Assembly: GCA_905234005.1 (NCBI GenBank) | Contig: CAJOFW010000005.1 | Coordinates: 1,971 to 18,100, forward strand | DNA from: an uncultured Oscillospiraceae bacterium | Lineage (GTDB): Bacteria; Bacillota; Clostridia; Oscillospirales; Oscillospiraceae | DNA: 16,130 bases | Direction of reading: 5' to 3' | Part shown: in pieces, positions 1 to 6,497 of the stretch | How the letters are laid out: each line of letters begins with the position of its first letter | Numbering within the stretch: position 1 is the stretch's first letter | Made by a program: the position numbers and the translations under genes | The notes under the pieces: generated by a model | Told to the model about the DNA's origin: nothing | The model's database searches: none | What the model saw: the letters and a program-made list of their open reading frames with translations, nothing else

Positions 1-104
1 TAAAAGCTTTGTTCCGTTACCGGGCGCAAAACCTTGGAAACGCTGCCTTTTCGAAGCGAATACAAAGTTCTTTTTGATACTTTTTCTTTCAAGAAAAAGT
101 ATCA
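1..104 (-). repeat. Dispersed hairpin-headed repeat, copy 1
   Basis: Read on the minus strand, this starts with a perfect 14-bp inverted repeat, arms TGATACTTTTTCTT and AAGAAAAAGTATCA with a 2-nt loop (75-104). An AT-rich tail follows, containing AAAAAGAACTTTGTATTCGC, then GCGCCCGGTAACG, then AAGCTTTTA. The same head and tail, in the same order and nearly the same length, recur at 4454-4556 and 12097-12200. The composition is much more AT-rich than the surrounding genes. The copy touches the left window edge and may extend beyond it. The hairpin overlaps the last codons and the TGA stop of the LicC-like gene. No transposase or coding potential is seen, so it could be a MITE/REP-like element or a structured RNA; the function is unknown. 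Confidence 0.9.
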
Positions 105-1009
105 TATCGCTCGTAGGACGGGTCGAGGGCGACAAGCTCGTCGAAGCTGTCGATCTCGACGATGTCCTCCTTCCGGCAGGGACGCGTCTGCACGGCATAG
201 CGGTCGGCGCGGAGGACGAGGGGGATGAACTCCCAGAAGTAATCCCGTCCGTCCGGCCCGTCGAACACGGCCCGGAAATCGTCGCGGAGCCTGTCGCAGT
301 CCTCCGGCGTCCAGTAGGAGATGCCGTAGTAGTTGAAGCAATGCGTCCCGCCCTTGCGGTAGTCGGCGATGCGGCCGTCCCGTACCGTCCAGCACCAGTC
401 GTCCGTCTCGAGCGACCACGAGCCGAGGATGTTGCTGGCGTACTGGTATTTGGTAATGACGCCGGGATTTGATATGTACAGATCCGCCTCGCACAGATAG
501 CAGCCGCCCGCAAGCTTCGGCAGGGCGAGCATCGCCGAGGAGATGTTGTTCGTCGTGTCGTAGACGTCGTTGTCGAGAAACGCGACGGTCGGGTACTTCT
601 CTTTAAGCTCGTCGAAGCGCTCCTTTTTGTAGCCGCGAACGAGCGTGATGTCGGTGATGCCGGCGGCGAGCAGGGCGTCGAGCAGCGTGTCGATGATGCG
701 CCGGCCGCGAACCGTGACGAGCGGCTTTGGCCGGTCGAGCGTGACCGGTACCATACGCGAGCCGAAGCCCGCCGCGAGGATGACCGCCCGGCGCACACGA
801 TACGGCTCGAGCGAGAGCAGCCCGTCGTCCGTGATCGAGAGAACGCCGCCGTCCGTGTATACAAGGCCGCGCTCCGTCAGCGCGGACAGGCAGCCCTTCA
901 GCGTCTCACGGGAGATCGTGAGCGCATCGGACAGCGCCCGCAGCCCGCCGGAGCCGTCCTGCCGCTCGAGCGCCGAGAGAAGCTCAAATTCATACCGGGT
1001 GAGGTTCAT
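89..1009 (-). CDS. Winged-helix domain fused to LicC-like nucleotidyltransferase
   Basis: A 306-residue protein with two parts. Residues 1-70 look like a MarR/GntR-style winged helix (helices around ALSDALTISRETLKGCLSAL, then a wing near YTDGGVLSITDDG). Residues 73-306 are a sugar-nucleotidyltransferase fold with the NTP-binding loop LAAGFGSRM (78-86) and PKPL (94-97). Resemblance to pneumococcal LicC (CTP:phosphocholine cytidylyltransferase) runs through the domain: GYKKERFDELKEKYP, DTTNNISSAML, CEADLYI, YYGISYW and a C-terminal VEIDSFDEL. The likely role is cytosolic activation of choline or a related alcohol phosphate with CTP for envelope decoration, but the substrate is not proven. The ATG has a GGAAG ribosome site (1018-1022) 8 nt upstream and its own promoter. 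The final residues DTFS and the TGA stop lie inside repeat copy 1, so the native C terminus may have been altered. No choline kinase or lic genes are in view. Confidence 0.87.
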   Translation of the reverse strand: MNLTRYEFELLSALERQDGSGGLRALSDALTISRETLKGCLSALTERGLVYTDGGVLSITDDGLLSLEPYRVRRAVILAAGFGSRMVPVTLDRPKPLVTVRGRRIIDTLLDALLAAGITDITLVRGYKKERFDELKEKYPTVAFLDNDVYDTTNNISSAMLALPKLAGGCYLCEADLYISNPGVITKYQYASNILGSWSLETDDWCWTVRDGRIADYRKGGTHCFNYYGISYWTPEDCDRLRDDFRAVFDGPDGRDYFWEFIPLVLRADRYAVQTRPCRKEDIVEIDSFDELVALDPSYERYDTFS

Positions 1010-1036
1010 GCGTCTGACTTCCTTTATCGAAATTGC

Positions 1037-1056
1037 GCGAAACCTTTCGCATTATA
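1037..1056 (-). promoter_or_regulatory. Promoter -10 with palindrome at start site of the LicC-like gene
   Basis: On the minus strand a consensus TATAAT lies at 1056-1051, followed immediately by the perfect inverted repeat GCGAAA-GG-TTTCGC (1050-1037). The expected transcription start (about 1044) falls inside this palindrome. A matching -35 is weak (an AT-rich TTTTAT at 17-bp spacing). The palindrome could be an operator or a 5' hairpin. The 110-bp gap to ylmH plus this -10 suggest the LicC-like gene is transcribed separately from the ylmH operon. Confidence 0.65.
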
Positions 1057-1119
1057 ACATACTTATGAGGAATATAAAAGAACTTTATGAATTTGCGCAA
1101 AAATTTGCAATCGCCGCCG

Positions 1120-1854
1120 TTACAGAAAAATCTCCGCCTCCACGAACAGCCGATCCTTCCTTGACCGTCCGCCGACGGACGTGACGACGCCCTTGCCGTG
1201 TCCGCGCAGGGAGATCACGTCCCCCTCGCCGACGGCGGCGTCCACATGCGCGCATTCCGCGTAGTTGAGCGTCGCCGCGCCCATGCGTATCAGCTCCGCC
1301 GCCGCCGTCCGGGACAGGCCGAACATCGCCCCCGCCGCCGCGTCGAGACGCGGGCTTTTGAGCGTGAAGCTCAGCTTCTTCACCCGCCGTTCGGGCGCGG
1401 GCACGTCGGAGAGGGCGCAGGGCGACGTCCTCACGCCGCAGCGTCCGACCTTGTCGAGGTCGTCGAGAAGCGGCGATATGACCGACGGCACGCAGAAGAT
1501 GTACGCGACGGAGCCGTGTACGCGGATGTCGCCGAGCCATTCCCGCCGGATGCCGAGGCCCAGCGCCGCGCCCATATAGTCCCGGTGGCCCGGCTCGCCG
1601 AAGAAGGCCTCGACCCGCACGGCGCGGATGTATTCGTCCGCGTCGAAGTCGCCGCCGTCGAGCCAGTCGGGGAGGAAGAACGCCCGCTGCCGCTCGCACC
1701 CGTCCTGCCCGCCGGTCAGCACAAGGCGCAGCTCGGGCCGCCCGGACACGTACCGCTCCGCCGGGGTCAGAAACGCCGTCGCCGTGACGGACTGCGTCCG
1801 GTCGCACCGTTCGGCGAGGTCGTCGATTCTTTTCTGAAAATCATTTGTCGGCAT
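1120..1854 (-). CDS. ylmH: YlmH-type S4-domain RNA-binding protein
   Basis: A 244-residue protein of usual YlmH length. An N-terminal helical part (1-65) leads into the YlmH central domain, which includes FFLPDWL, VRVEAFF, HRDYMGAALGLGIRREWLGDI and VAYIFCV. A C-terminal S4 RNA-binding domain (about 169-230) contains RLDAAAGAMFGLSRTAAAEL, an N-Y near 197-198 and GEGDVISLRGHGKG. The B. subtilis homologue binds ribosomes and has been linked to ribosome-associated quality control of stalled 50S-peptidyl-tRNA complexes. The start is well supported: AAGGAG (1861-1866) sits 6 nt upstream, inside the end of the preceding gene, whose stop is 3 bp away, so the two are co-transcribed and probably translationally coupled. 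In many Firmicutes ylmH lies in the sepF-ylmG-divIVA cluster; here it is paired with a ribosome-acting GTPase/nuclease fusion instead. Confidence 0.92.
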   Translation of the reverse strand: MPTNDFQKRIDDLAERCDRTQSVTATAFLTPAERYVSGRPELRLVLTGGQDGCERQRAFFLPDWLDGGDFDADEYIRAVRVEAFFGEPGHRDYMGAALGLGIRREWLGDIRVHGSVAYIFCVPSVISPLLDDLDKVGRCGVRTSPCALSDVPAPERRVKKLSFTLKSPRLDAAAGAMFGLSRTAAAELIRMGAATLNYAECAHVDAAVGEGDVISLRGHGKGVVTSVGGRSRKDRLFVEAEIFL

Positions 1855-1857
1855 GGC

Positions 1858-4419
1858 TCACTCCTTCGACCGGCGGACGATCTCGGCGATCTGCTCGAGC
1901 ACCCAGTCGACCTCTGCCTCGAATTCCCGGGACGACGTGCGCAGTACGCCCGTGCGCAGGGCGGACAGACGGATCAGCGCGTCGGATGTGACGACGCGGA
2001 CGGACTCGTTTTTGCCGATCTCCCCGACGAGGCGTTCGATGTACATATCGGCGGTCTCGCCCTCTTTGGTGTAGACGATGTGGATTTTCGCGTCGTTGTA
2101 CTTCGCGCCCTGACCGCCGGGGACGCGGTAGGCGTCGAACACGAGCACGACCTCGGACTTCGTAAAGCCCCGGTAGCTCGCCATGATGTCGATGAGACGG
2201 GCGCGGGCGGTGTCGATGTTCTTTTCGGCCAGGGCCTTGAGGCTGTCCCAGGCGAAGATTACGTTGTAGCCGTCGACGATCAGGCGTTCGGTCTTCTTCC
2301 GGGCCTGATACTGCACGTCGAGGGCGCTGTTGACCGTGGGCGCGGAGTAGACCGGGCGGCGGATGGGGCCGAACTCCCGCTCCATGATCGCCTCCAGCTC
2401 CCGCTCGTCGATGTCGGTGACGCGGCGGCGGAGGGGGACGGCGGCGGCGGACGCCTCCTCCTCCCGCGCCGGACGCTTCAGGCCGCTGTCGAGGTGCATA
2501 TAGGACGGCACGTCCCGCCATTTGACGTTGAACCCGGCCCCGTGGGCGCAGAAGACGCTGTCCGGCGTGTTCTCCACGTCGGCCTCGGGGTCGTAGCCGA
2601 TGTCGGCAATGACGGCCTCTGCGTTCCGGCAGGCCATATACCCGTCCGTCCGGCTCGAGAACCGGCCCTTGCCCCGGGTATACGCGGCCACGTCGGTCAT
2701 ATAGTCCGCCATGGCGGCGGCGGGGGCCGTGCCGGTCAGTATCATGCGTTCGCCGACCGTCTCGGGCGGGGCGTGGTGACCGCCCATCGCGTGCACGTCG
2801 CTGATGGCGCGGCCGATGTGCTCCGCCGGCACATCTATGCGAAACGAGCACCGCGGCTCGAGAAGCACGCTCTGCGCCTGCATGAGTCCCTGGCGGACGG
2901 CGCGGTACGTCGCCTGGCGGAAATCGCCGCCCTCGGTGTGCTTGAGGTGGGCGCGGCCCGTCAGCAGCGTGATTTTCATATCCGTGACCGGCGCGCCGGT
3001 CAGCACGCCGAGGTGCTGCTTTTCCTCGAGGTGCGTCAGGATCAGGCGCTGCCAGTTGAGATCGAGCACGTCCTCCGGACAGGCGCTGGCGAACGCAAGG
3101 CCGCTGCCCGGCTCACCCGGCTCGAGCAGCAGATGCACCTCCGCGTAATGGCGCAGCGGCTCGAAGTGGCCGACGCCCTCCACGGTGTCCGTGATCGTCT
3201 CGCGGTACAGTACGCGGCCCGTGTCGAGCTGTACGTCCACGTCGAAGCGCTCGGCGATCAGGCGGCGGATGACGTCGATCTGCACCGCGCCCATGAGCTG
3301 CATCTGAATCTCCCCGGTCTGGGACTGCCAGAGGATGTGCAGAAGCGGCTCCTCCTCCTCCAGCTCGCGCAGCTTCGGCAGCATCGTCCGGGCGTCGACG
3401 CCCTTCGGCAGCACGACCCGGTAGCCGAGGGCGGGGATGAGAAGCGGCCGCAGGGAATCCGGCTCGGCGCCGAGGCCCTGCCCCGGCCACGTCTCCGTCA
3501 GACCGGTCACGGCGCACACGTCCCCGGCGGGGACGGTGTTCACGCTCTCGTATTTCGGGCCGGAGTACAGGCGGAGCTGCGCCGCCTTCTCCTCGACCGG
3601 CTCACCGCCGGCGGCGGGACGGCACAGGAGGGCGTCGCGGACGGTGAGAGCGCCGCCCGTGATCTTCATGTATGTCAGGCGGTTTCCCTGCTCGTCCCGG
3701 GCGATCTTGTAGACCCGTGCGCCGAACGCGGCGGGGTACACGGGCGCGAGCGTATACCGGTCGAGAAGCTTCAAAAGCGCCTCCACGCCGTCGAGCTTCA
3801 GGCCGGAGCCGAAGCAGACCGGAAACAGCTTCCGTTCCCGGATGAGGCGCGATATCTCCGCGTCCGGCACCGAGCCGGCCGCCATGTACGCGTCCAGCGC
3901 CGCCTCGTCGAGCATCGCGGCGGCCTCGTCCCGGGCGGGGTCGGTCTCGGCCGTGAAGTCGAGGCAGCCGTCCCCAAAGCGGCTTTGCAGCTCCGCAAGA
4001 AGCGTTTCGGGGGAGCGGGACGCGGCGTCCATCTTCGTCACGAACACGAACGTCGGGACGCGGTACCGTTCGAGCAGCTCCCACAGCGTCTCCGTGTGCG
4101 CCTGTACGCCGTCCGTGCCGCTGATGATGAGCAGCGCGTAATCCATCGCGGGCAGCGTGCGCTCCATCTCGCCGGAGAAATCGGCGTGGCCGGGCGTATC
4201 GAGCAGCGTCAGGGAGAGCGTGTCCGTCCGGATGCGGGCCTGCTTCGAGAAGATCGTGATGCCGCGCTCACGCTCGAGCGTGTGCGTATCGAGCCAGGTG
4301 TCCCGGTGATCGACGCGGCCGAGCTTTCGGATCATGCCGGTCAGATACAGCATGGCCTCCGAGAGCGTGGTCTTGCCCGCGTCCACATGGGCGAGCAGGC
4401 CGACGACAAGCTTTTTCAT
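1858..4419 (-). CDS. TetM-like ribosomal GTPase fused to YacP/Rae1-type NYN ribonuclease
   Basis: An 853-residue protein. Residues 1-645 are an EF-G/TetM-type translational GTPase: G1 AHVDAGKT (10-17), G2 RGITI (52-56), G3 DTPGH (74-78), G4 TKMD (128-131), then domains II-V, ending in the family motif TPDSVFCAHGAGF (618-630). After a charged linker (about 645-708), residues 710-853 form a NYN/PIN-like domain closely resembling B. subtilis Rae1 (YacP): IVDGYNVIFAW with D716, FDAYRV with D762, TKEGETAD with D791, and TSD with D813. Rae1 cleaves mRNA in the ribosomal A site, so the fusion probably couples A-site entry or remodelling to mRNA cleavage. The domain IV tip where TetM has YSPVSTPADF reads AHLKHTEGGDF (490-500), so tetracycline protection is doubtful. 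The ATG at 4419 begins the conserved MKKLVVGLLAHVD, with GGGG 8 nt upstream. An upstream in-frame extension to 4785 runs through repeats and is rejected. Confidence 0.93.
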   Translation of the reverse strand: MKKLVVGLLAHVDAGKTTLSEAMLYLTGMIRKLGRVDHRDTWLDTHTLERERGITIFSKQARIRTDTLSLTLLDTPGHADFSGEMERTLPAMDYALLIISGTDGVQAHTETLWELLERYRVPTFVFVTKMDAASRSPETLLAELQSRFGDGCLDFTAETDPARDEAAAMLDEAALDAYMAAGSVPDAEISRLIRERKLFPVCFGSGLKLDGVEALLKLLDRYTLAPVYPAAFGARVYKIARDEQGNRLTYMKITGGALTVRDALLCRPAAGGEPVEEKAAQLRLYSGPKYESVNTVPAGDVCAVTGLTETWPGQGLGAEPDSLRPLLIPALGYRVVLPKGVDARTMLPKLRELEEEEPLLHILWQSQTGEIQMQLMGAVQIDVIRRLIAERFDVDVQLDTGRVLYRETITDTVEGVGHFEPLRHYAEVHLLLEPGEPGSGLAFASACPEDVLDLNWQRLILTHLEEKQHLGVLTGAPVTDMKITLLTGRAHLKHTEGGDFRQATYRAVRQGLMQAQSVLLEPRCSFRIDVPAEHIGRAISDVHAMGGHHAPPETVGERMILTGTAPAAAMADYMTDVAAYTRGKGRFSSRTDGYMACRNAEAVIADIGYDPEADVENTPDSVFCAHGAGFNVKWRDVPSYMHLDSGLKRPAREEEASAAAVPLRRRVTDIDERELEAIMEREFGPIRRPVYSAPTVNSALDVQYQARKKTERLIVDGYNVIFAWDSLKALAEKNIDTARARLIDIMASYRGFTKSEVVLVFDAYRVPGGQGAKYNDAKIHIVYTKEGETADMYIERLVGEIGKNESVRVVTSDALIRLSALRTGVLRTSSREFEAEVDWVLEQIAEIVRRSKE

Positions 4420-4453
4420 ACGTACAACCCCATTCCAGTGCGTTGTGCAGCGG

Positions 4454-4556
4454 TGATACTTTTTCTTGAAAGAAAAAGTATCAAAAAGAACTTTATATTC
4501 GCTCGAAAAGGCAGCAATTCCGAGGCTTTGCGCCCGGTAACGAAACAGAGCTTTTA
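4454..4556 (+). repeat. Dispersed hairpin-headed repeat, copy 2
   Basis: The head hairpin has arms 4454-4467 and 4470-4483 (14 bp, loop GA), followed by the same tail as the other copies: AAAAAGAACTTTATATTCGC, GCGCCCGGTAACG, GAGCTTTTA. It differs from copies 1 and 3 at scattered positions and by one base in length. Weak similarity to copy 3 continues about 20 bp further (to about 4576), so the element may be longer. It lies in the leader of the TetM-like gene, hairpin end nearest the ATG (34 bp away), and points in the opposite direction to that gene. No target-site duplication is recognisable. Confidence 0.92.
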
Positions 4557-4583
4557 ATTTGAGAACAGTATCAATCGGTGAAA

Positions 4584-4607
4584 CCGCCCCCGCGTCTGCG
4601 GGGGCGG
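4584..4607 (-). terminator. Candidate GC-rich stem-loop, possible terminator
   Basis: A perfect 10-bp stem, CCGCCCCCGC and GCGGGGGCGG, with a 4-nt loop. On the minus strand it is followed by only three T residues, so it is a very stable hairpin but a poor match to a classical U-tract terminator. It lies about 240 bp downstream of sigE and upstream of the TetM-like gene, and could insulate the two. Confidence 0.45.
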
Positions 4608-4702
4608 CGGCGTCAATCGCGGCGGTGATTACAGATAACTGTTCAGATACCCCGCCGCCTCGCTTAAGTTTGCGCCGGCAGGCGCAAACAGAGTTCAAAG
4701 TC

Positions 4703-4736
4703 ATTTTTGCCGGAAACCGCGCTTTTCGGCAAAAAT
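4703..4736. other. Long AT-flanked stem-loop
   Basis: Arms ATTTTTGCCGGAAA (4703-4716) and TTTTCGGCAAAAAT (4723-4736) pair over 14 bp with one G-T pair and a 6-nt loop, CCGCGC. The preceding bases (TTCAAAGTCATTTTTG) resemble the layout around the dispersed repeat's hairpin (ACAAAGTTCTTTTTG), so this may be a second, diverged element of the same kind. Reading either way, the stem ends in five U residues, but these are in the stem. Confidence 0.55.
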
Positions 4737-4812
4737 ACCACAAGGCGAGCCTGGGCGAGCCTCTCGCGCCGACCAAACCCGGCATAGCCGGGTGCGATAA
4801 GCGCGAGTAACC

Positions 4813-4839
4813 CTGTTCGGAACCAGCGGTTCCGAACAG
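4813..4839 (-). terminator. Stem-loop just downstream of sigE, possible terminator
   Basis: A perfect 12-bp stem, CTGTTCGGAACC and GGTTCCGAACAG, with a 3-nt loop, 5 bp past the sigE stop codon on the minus strand. No T-run follows, so it may act as an mRNA 3'-end stabiliser or a Rho-assisted end rather than a textbook intrinsic terminator. Confidence 0.5.
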
Positions 4840-4844
4840 TTACG

Positions 4845-5582
4845 TTAAAACTGCCGGATCAGCTCACGGCGCAGGCGGGTGATGATCCGCTTTTCGAGGC
4901 GGCTGATGTAGCTCTGCGAGATGCCGAGCGTATCGGCGACCTCCTTCTGCGTCAGCTCCTCGTGTCCGGCGAGACCGAAGCGCATGAGGATGATCGCCCG
5001 CTCCCGGTCGTCGAGGCGGCCGACCGCCTCCATGAGAAGCTGCCGCTCCACGTCGTCCTCGAGCGGCTTCATGACCTCGTCGCCGTCCGTCCCGAGCACG
5101 TCGGAGAGCAGAAGCTCGTTGCCGTCCCAGTCGGTGTTCAGCGGCTCGTCGATCGACACCTCGGCCCGGCGGGCGCTTTTTTTGCGCAGAAACATCAGAA
5201 TTTCGTTCTCGATGCACCGCGAGGCGTACGTCGCGAGCTTGATGTTCCTGTCGGCCCGGAACGTCCCGATGGCCTTGATAAGCCCGATCGTCCCGATGGA
5301 TATCAGATCCTCGATGTTCACGCCGGTGTTCTCGAACCGGCGGGCGATGTACACGACGAGCCGCAGATTGTGCTCGATCAGCGTCTGCCGCGCCGCCTCG
5401 TCGCCGTCGGCGAGGGCGGAGAGCGCCGCCTCCTCCGCCTGCCTGTCCAGCGGCGGCGGGAGCGTATCGCTGCCCCCGATGTAAAAAAGCCGCGGCGACC
5501 GCCCGAGCGCCATATGCAGATGGATGAGAAAAACCGCCAGCCGTGTCAAAGGTACCACCCCATAATCATATAACCACCCCAT
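4845..5582 (-). CDS. sigE: Sporulation sigma factor SigE (pro-sigma-E)
   Basis: A 245-residue sigma-70 family factor that directs early mother-cell transcription during sporulation. The signature pro-sequence junction YIGGSDTLPPPL (34-45) follows an amphipathic N-terminal segment (about 12-33) expected to hold the inactive precursor at the septal membrane until SpoIIGA cleaves it. Region 2 is at about 64-135 (NLRLVVYIARRFENTGVNIEDLISIGTIGL is split across core helices, followed by LATYASRCIENEILM). SIDEPLNTDWDGNELLLSDVLG is in the middle, and region 4 is at about 185-243 with the helix-turn-helix TQKEVADTLGISQSYISRLE. It lies 70 bp downstream of spoIIGA, the conserved order. Start choice is uncertain: the ATG at 5582 has no ribosome site, whereas a TTG at 5549 has GGGGTGG 5 nt upstream and gives a pro-peptide nearer the usual length (234-residue product). 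Confidence 0.97.
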   Translation of the reverse strand: MGWLYDYGVVPLTRLAVFLIHLHMALGRSPRLFYIGGSDTLPPPLDRQAEEAALSALADGDEAARQTLIEHNLRLVVYIARRFENTGVNIEDLISIGTIGLIKAIGTFRADRNIKLATYASRCIENEILMFLRKKSARRAEVSIDEPLNTDWDGNELLLSDVLGTDGDEVMKPLEDDVERQLLMEAVGRLDDRERAIILMRFGLAGHEELTQKEVADTLGISQSYISRLEKRIITRLRRELIRQF

Positions 5583-5652
5583 TGAAAAATCGCAAAAGCG
5601 TCAAATATAACTGCGTCAGCGTCAATTGTAAATACGCCCGCCGCGGCAGCGC

Positions 5653-6462
5653 CTAAATAATCGCCTCGAACCGCCCGTCCCCGCCGAGCGGGCGCGGGGA
5701 GACGGCGGCGAGAAGATCGCTCCGCGGCACGCCGTCCACGGTCACGCGGTCGGGCCGGAACGCGAGCAGCAGCCCCTCCCCGCACACCCCGGCGCACGGG
5801 ATGAGCCGCGTCCCCGGTATGTGCGGGCAGGCGTCCGCCGGCGGTGCGCGCAGCCATGCCGCCGCGTCCGCCGGAAACAGCGGCGCGACCGCGTCCGCCT
5901 CCGCCACGAACGCCGCCCGGCCCGTGATCGGGTCGTACAGCCCGTTTCCGGTGTCCTCGAGCGCCCGCAGGCGCACGGTCGCGCCGCCCCGCTCCACGGT
6001 CACATTCCGCACAACGTCCCGGGCGTTCGCGGCGCTCCGGCGAAAGACGAGGCTCACGAGCGCCCAGCACACCGCGAACGACAGCGCCAGCACCCGCATA
6101 TCGACCCGTGTGAGCGCCCCGCCCGTCTGCCCGATCCCCCGGTGCAGCCCCGCCGCGTAGACGGCCCCGCCGAACAGCGCCGACACGCCGAGAAACGCGA
6201 AAAAGCACCGAAACAGCCGCCTCTCCGCCCCGAACGCCGCAAGGCTCATCGCGAGCGCGAGCACCGCCCGCATCGGCGCCGCCCCCAGAAAGGCGCACGC
6301 CGGCACGAGCGACAGACAGCTCCACCCGGCCCCCAGCGCCGCCGCCAGCGCGAACCGCCCCCGCGTAAACGGCAGCCCGCAGATTTTGGCGGTCGCGAGG
6401 AGCAGAAAATAGTCGATCACGAGGTTCAGCGCGAACAGCTCATCCAGATAAACGATCTCCAT
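5653..6462 (-). CDS. spoIIGA: Sigma-E processing aspartic protease SpoIIGA
   Basis: A 269-residue membrane protease that converts pro-SigE to active SigE after a signal from the forespore. About five hydrophobic segments occupy residues 5-27, 36-52, 57-77, 86-106 and 123-143. A cytoplasmic catalytic domain follows, with the aspartic-protease motif LEDTGNGLYDPITG (168-181) and presumed active-site D170. Later family-like segments are IPGTRLIPC, GEGLLLAF and RPLGGDGRFEAII at the end. The start is set at the ATG of MEIVYLDELFALNLVIDYF, the usual SpoIIGA beginning; an in-frame TTG 21 bp upstream is possible but not needed. No clear ribosome site precedes it. It lies directly upstream of sigE and probably shares its transcript. 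It is slightly shorter than the B. subtilis protein. Confidence 0.93.
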   Translation of the reverse strand: MEIVYLDELFALNLVIDYFLLLATAKICGLPFTRGRFALAAALGAGWSCLSLVPACAFLGAAPMRAVLALAMSLAAFGAERRLFRCFFAFLGVSALFGGAVYAAGLHRGIGQTGGALTRVDMRVLALSFAVCWALVSLVFRRSAANARDVVRNVTVERGGATVRLRALEDTGNGLYDPITGRAAFVAEADAVAPLFPADAAAWLRAPPADACPHIPGTRLIPCAGVCGEGLLLAFRPDRVTVDGVPRSDLLAAVSPRPLGGDGRFEAII

Positions 6463-6497
6463 GCCCGAATTGTACCGCCCCAATCACGCGAACGCGG

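Larger units (their letters stand above)
4557..4844. other. Gene-free hairpin cluster between sigE and the TetM-like gene
   Basis: No ORF here has a plausible start or family. The stretch holds at least five perfect or near-perfect inverted repeats: 4584-4607, 4669-4688 (TTTGCGCC-GGCA-GGCGCAAA), 4703-4736, 4777-4793 (ACCCGGC-ATA-GCCGGGT) and 4813-4839. It also has a 9-bp direct repeat, GGCGAGCCT at 4744-4752 and 4754-4762. It separates the 3' end of sigE from the leader of the TetM-like gene and probably contains sigE transcription termination. Whether it is a decayed repeat cluster or a structured RNA cannot be decided by eye. Confidence 0.7.

Noticed and set aside
1858..4419. Acquired tetracycline-resistance gene
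   Set aside because: The tip loop is not TetM-like, a NYN domain is fused, and composition and operon context match the chromosome.
1198..4557. 1119-codon open frame on the plus strand
   Set aside because: It is antisense to ylmH and the TetM-like gene, has low-complexity Arg/His/Gly-rich content and no domains; an artefact of high GC.
4420..4785. In-frame upstream extension of the TetM-like gene (about 120 extra residues)
   Set aside because: It reads through repeat copy 2 and several hairpins, has no family similarity, and the conserved GTPase N terminus begins at the ATG at 4419.
4557..4844. CRISPR array
   Set aside because: The hairpins differ in sequence and spacing; there is no repeated unit with regular spacers and no cas genes.
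6463..6490. TACAAT as a -10 for spoIIGA on the minus strand
   Set aside because: It is only about 8 bp before the ATG, would give an almost leaderless mRNA, and has no convincing -35 or Spo0A box; the spoIIGA promoter remains unidentified.
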